NCBI GenBank assembly: GCA_900541715.1
Contig: UQLI01000005.1
Location: 1 to 64,000 of the forward strand
Length of the DNA: 64,000 bases
Direction of reading: 5' to 3'
From: an uncultured Collinsella sp.
GTDB taxonomy: Bacteria; Actinomycetota; Coriobacteriia; Coriobacteriales; Coriobacteriaceae
In this document: piece after piece, positions 63,941 through 64,000 of the stretch
How the letters are laid out: each line of letters opens with the position of its first letter
How positions within the stretch are numbered: position 1 is the first letter of the stretch
Position numbers and translations under genes: made by a program
The notes under the pieces: generated by a model
The model's input: only the letters and a program-made list of their open reading frames with translations
Told to the model about the DNA's origin: nothing
Databases searched by the model: none

Positions 63941-64000
63941 GTGATCTCCTGTTACGTTATTAGAGACGTGTGTTTGGAAACGATACACGGCGCAATATGA

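Overview
The window reads as a chromosomal segment of a high-GC Gram-positive gut anaerobe of the class Coriobacteriia, most likely a Collinsella. This is inferred from codon use, gene content (NfnAB, a class B sortase, a giant sortase-anchored GH31 protein with FIVAR repeats, lineage-typical DUF559-like proteins) and intergenic hairpin families. No 16S gene is present to confirm it.

Layout. 1-2180: partial TRIC-type membrane protein, a DUF559-like gene bracketed by two 58-bp inverted repeats, and two serine tRNAs. 2587-11320: rpsF-ssb-rpsR-rplI, dnaB, purA, purD, an ADP-ribose-type NUDIX hydrolase and an ABC exporter. 12484-17259: carA-carB behind a PyrR-type hairpin that overlaps the carA ribosome binding site. 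17271-20329: small accessory island (tail of a lost surface protein, DUF4143 ATPase, Phd/ParE-type toxin-antitoxin pair, terminal-inverted-repeat element). 20788-27216: a 2142-residue secreted GH31 protein, followed by purE, a class B sortase, a MoaE-like gene and a CmpB-like membrane protein. 31090-34708: purF-purM-purN. 35160-48579: membrane-anchored zinc-ribbon proteins, an ATPase-DUF234 protein, a zinc-finger/HTH protein, then an SPFH/zinc-ribbon/TFIIB-ribbon/coiled-coil cluster. 48864-56058: RHH-PIN toxin-antitoxin pair, lone PTS EIIA, parvulin foldase, YqeY, polar amino-acid ABC transporter, cytidylate-kinase-like protein. 56185-63940 (minus strand): nfnA-nfnB, pth, a second DUF559-like cassette, prs and glmU.

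Working together: six purine genes (purA, D, E, F, M, N) plus prs supply PRPP and IMP/AMP; carAB makes carbamoyl phosphate; NfnAB balances ferredoxin, NADH and NADPH. The GH31 protein, sortase and solute transporter suggest growth on host glycans and amino acids.

The most unusual structures are: (1) two homologous DUF559/PD-(D/E)XK-like singletons, each sitting between a pair of inverted-repeat elements of different sequence; one of these cassettes lies between prs and pth. (2) Three elements of 193-204 bp that share the same 24-bp terminal inverted repeats but have unrelated interiors. (3) The zinc-ribbon/SPFH membrane cluster. (4) Several intergenic hairpin families: TTCGCGAAG-apex hairpins around the GH31 gene, GGGACAG/CTGTCCC hairpins with changing arms, and a 48-bp repeat that starts at a stop codon.
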